Shown piece after piece: positions 63,376-64,000 of a stretch of 64,000 nt of DNA (positions are counted from its first letter, which is position 1; each line of letters opens with the position of its first letter). A program made the translations under genes and the position numbers. The notes under the pieces were generated by a model. That model searched no databases and was not told the DNA's origin. It saw nothing but the letters and a program-made list of their open reading frames with translations. This stretch comes from Protula sp. h YS-2021 (lineage: Eukaryota; Annelida; Polychaeta; Sabellida; Serpulidae). Location of the stretch: assembly GCA_949752745.1 (NCBI GenBank), contig OX457029.1, forward strand, positions 12,836,039-12,900,038. Reading direction: 5' to 3'.

Positions 63376-64000
63376 CTGGTCTAGTCACATCACTGGTCAT
63401 CCGTCAGATGTCCGAATGTGCCTTGGTTTGATTCAATATGTTTCGTGTCTTACAGTGATGATCTCATTATTTTCAGAATTTATATGAATCATCTCTGTTT
63501 GTCACTTCTTCGAGCGTAACTTTTATTTTTAGGGAATGCGCATATTCCTTGGCGTTCACATAGAACATGTGAATACCCTGAGCATGTCAGGGAATACACG
63601 TTTTCCCTGATTACACGAATTCCCTGAAAACTGGGCATGGTGTCGTCGAGAGTTGTTGCTGCCGTGTAATTATTTTGCACTTAACACTCATCTATGTGTA
63701 ATACCAGCACACTGATGTTGAAGTAAAACACCAGAACCCCGGAAATACGACCACCCGCGGGACTGGGCTAAAGTGCTCGTATTTGCAGAGTGGTCTTATT
63801 GGAGGGGTTGCATGCACGGTGTCCGATATTGAGACATTATTTGGACCATTATGAAGTCTTAACTGTTGGTGAATAAGAAATAACAACAAACATTGATTAC
63901 ATTAATTACTTTATCCTTTAATTAGCTTTATTTTATCCTGAATTTTAAAAACTTTTCATTTACGTTTCCATTATCTGCCATGTTTCAAAAAATCTTTTTT
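63376..64000. other. No gene; second cluster of GGGAAT motifs
   Basis: About 63530-63630 repeats the AGGGAAT/ATTCCCTGA motif set of 62818-62915 in diverged form. Nothing else was recognised to the window end. Confidence 0.45.

Overview
The window is metazoan nuclear DNA, most likely from a marine invertebrate such as a lophotrochozoan or an invertebrate deuterostome. It is AT-rich, full of microsatellites, poly-C/poly-G runs and minisatellites. It holds one spliced host gene and many transposable elements of kinds common in such genomes: BEL/Pao, CR1/L2-like LINE, DIRS-like, Tc1-like, FLYWCH/MULE-like, MITEs and a long palindromic DNA element. No species can be named from the sequence alone.

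Layout. 1-3873 (minus) is an uninterrupted BEL/Pao retrotransposon frame that runs off the left edge: gag, zinc knuckles, protease, reverse transcriptase and RNase H-like region, at least 1291 codons with no stop. 3874-15059 has no recognisable gene. 15060-15960 is a Tc1-like transposase fossil.

The only host gene I can support is a 393-residue rhodopsin-family peptide receptor on the minus strand. It has three coding exons (54981-54618, 19713-19562, 18394-17729) whose GT/AG sites and phases join exactly. Its first intron is about 34.9 kb and holds most of the mobile DNA described here.

Inside that intron, 24396-30124 is a 5.7-kb palindromic element flanked by an exact 6-bp direct repeat. 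Its arms are about 2.65 kb and surround a spacer of about 0.4 kb. Each arm carries a C2H2 zinc-finger gene and iteron-like GTTCAACA repeats. The spacer begins a second gene with a PC4 (transcriptional coactivator p15) type single-stranded-DNA-binding domain; that gene is complete on one side and truncated on the other. This is the most novel structure in the window. It looks like a deletion derivative of a larger long-TIR DNA transposon or virus-like element.

Further along the intron lie a FLYWCH/MULE transposase remnant (45300-46290) and a CR1/L2-like LINE remnant (48130-50590), with several members of a short CCAGTAAAC...GTTTACTGG-ended repeat family. Beyond the receptor gene are more of these repeats, a tRNA-like sequence (56212-56285) and a decayed DIRS-like retroelement (59040-61300). 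The right end holds tandem and direct duplications only. All alignments and family calls were made by eye from conceptual translation.
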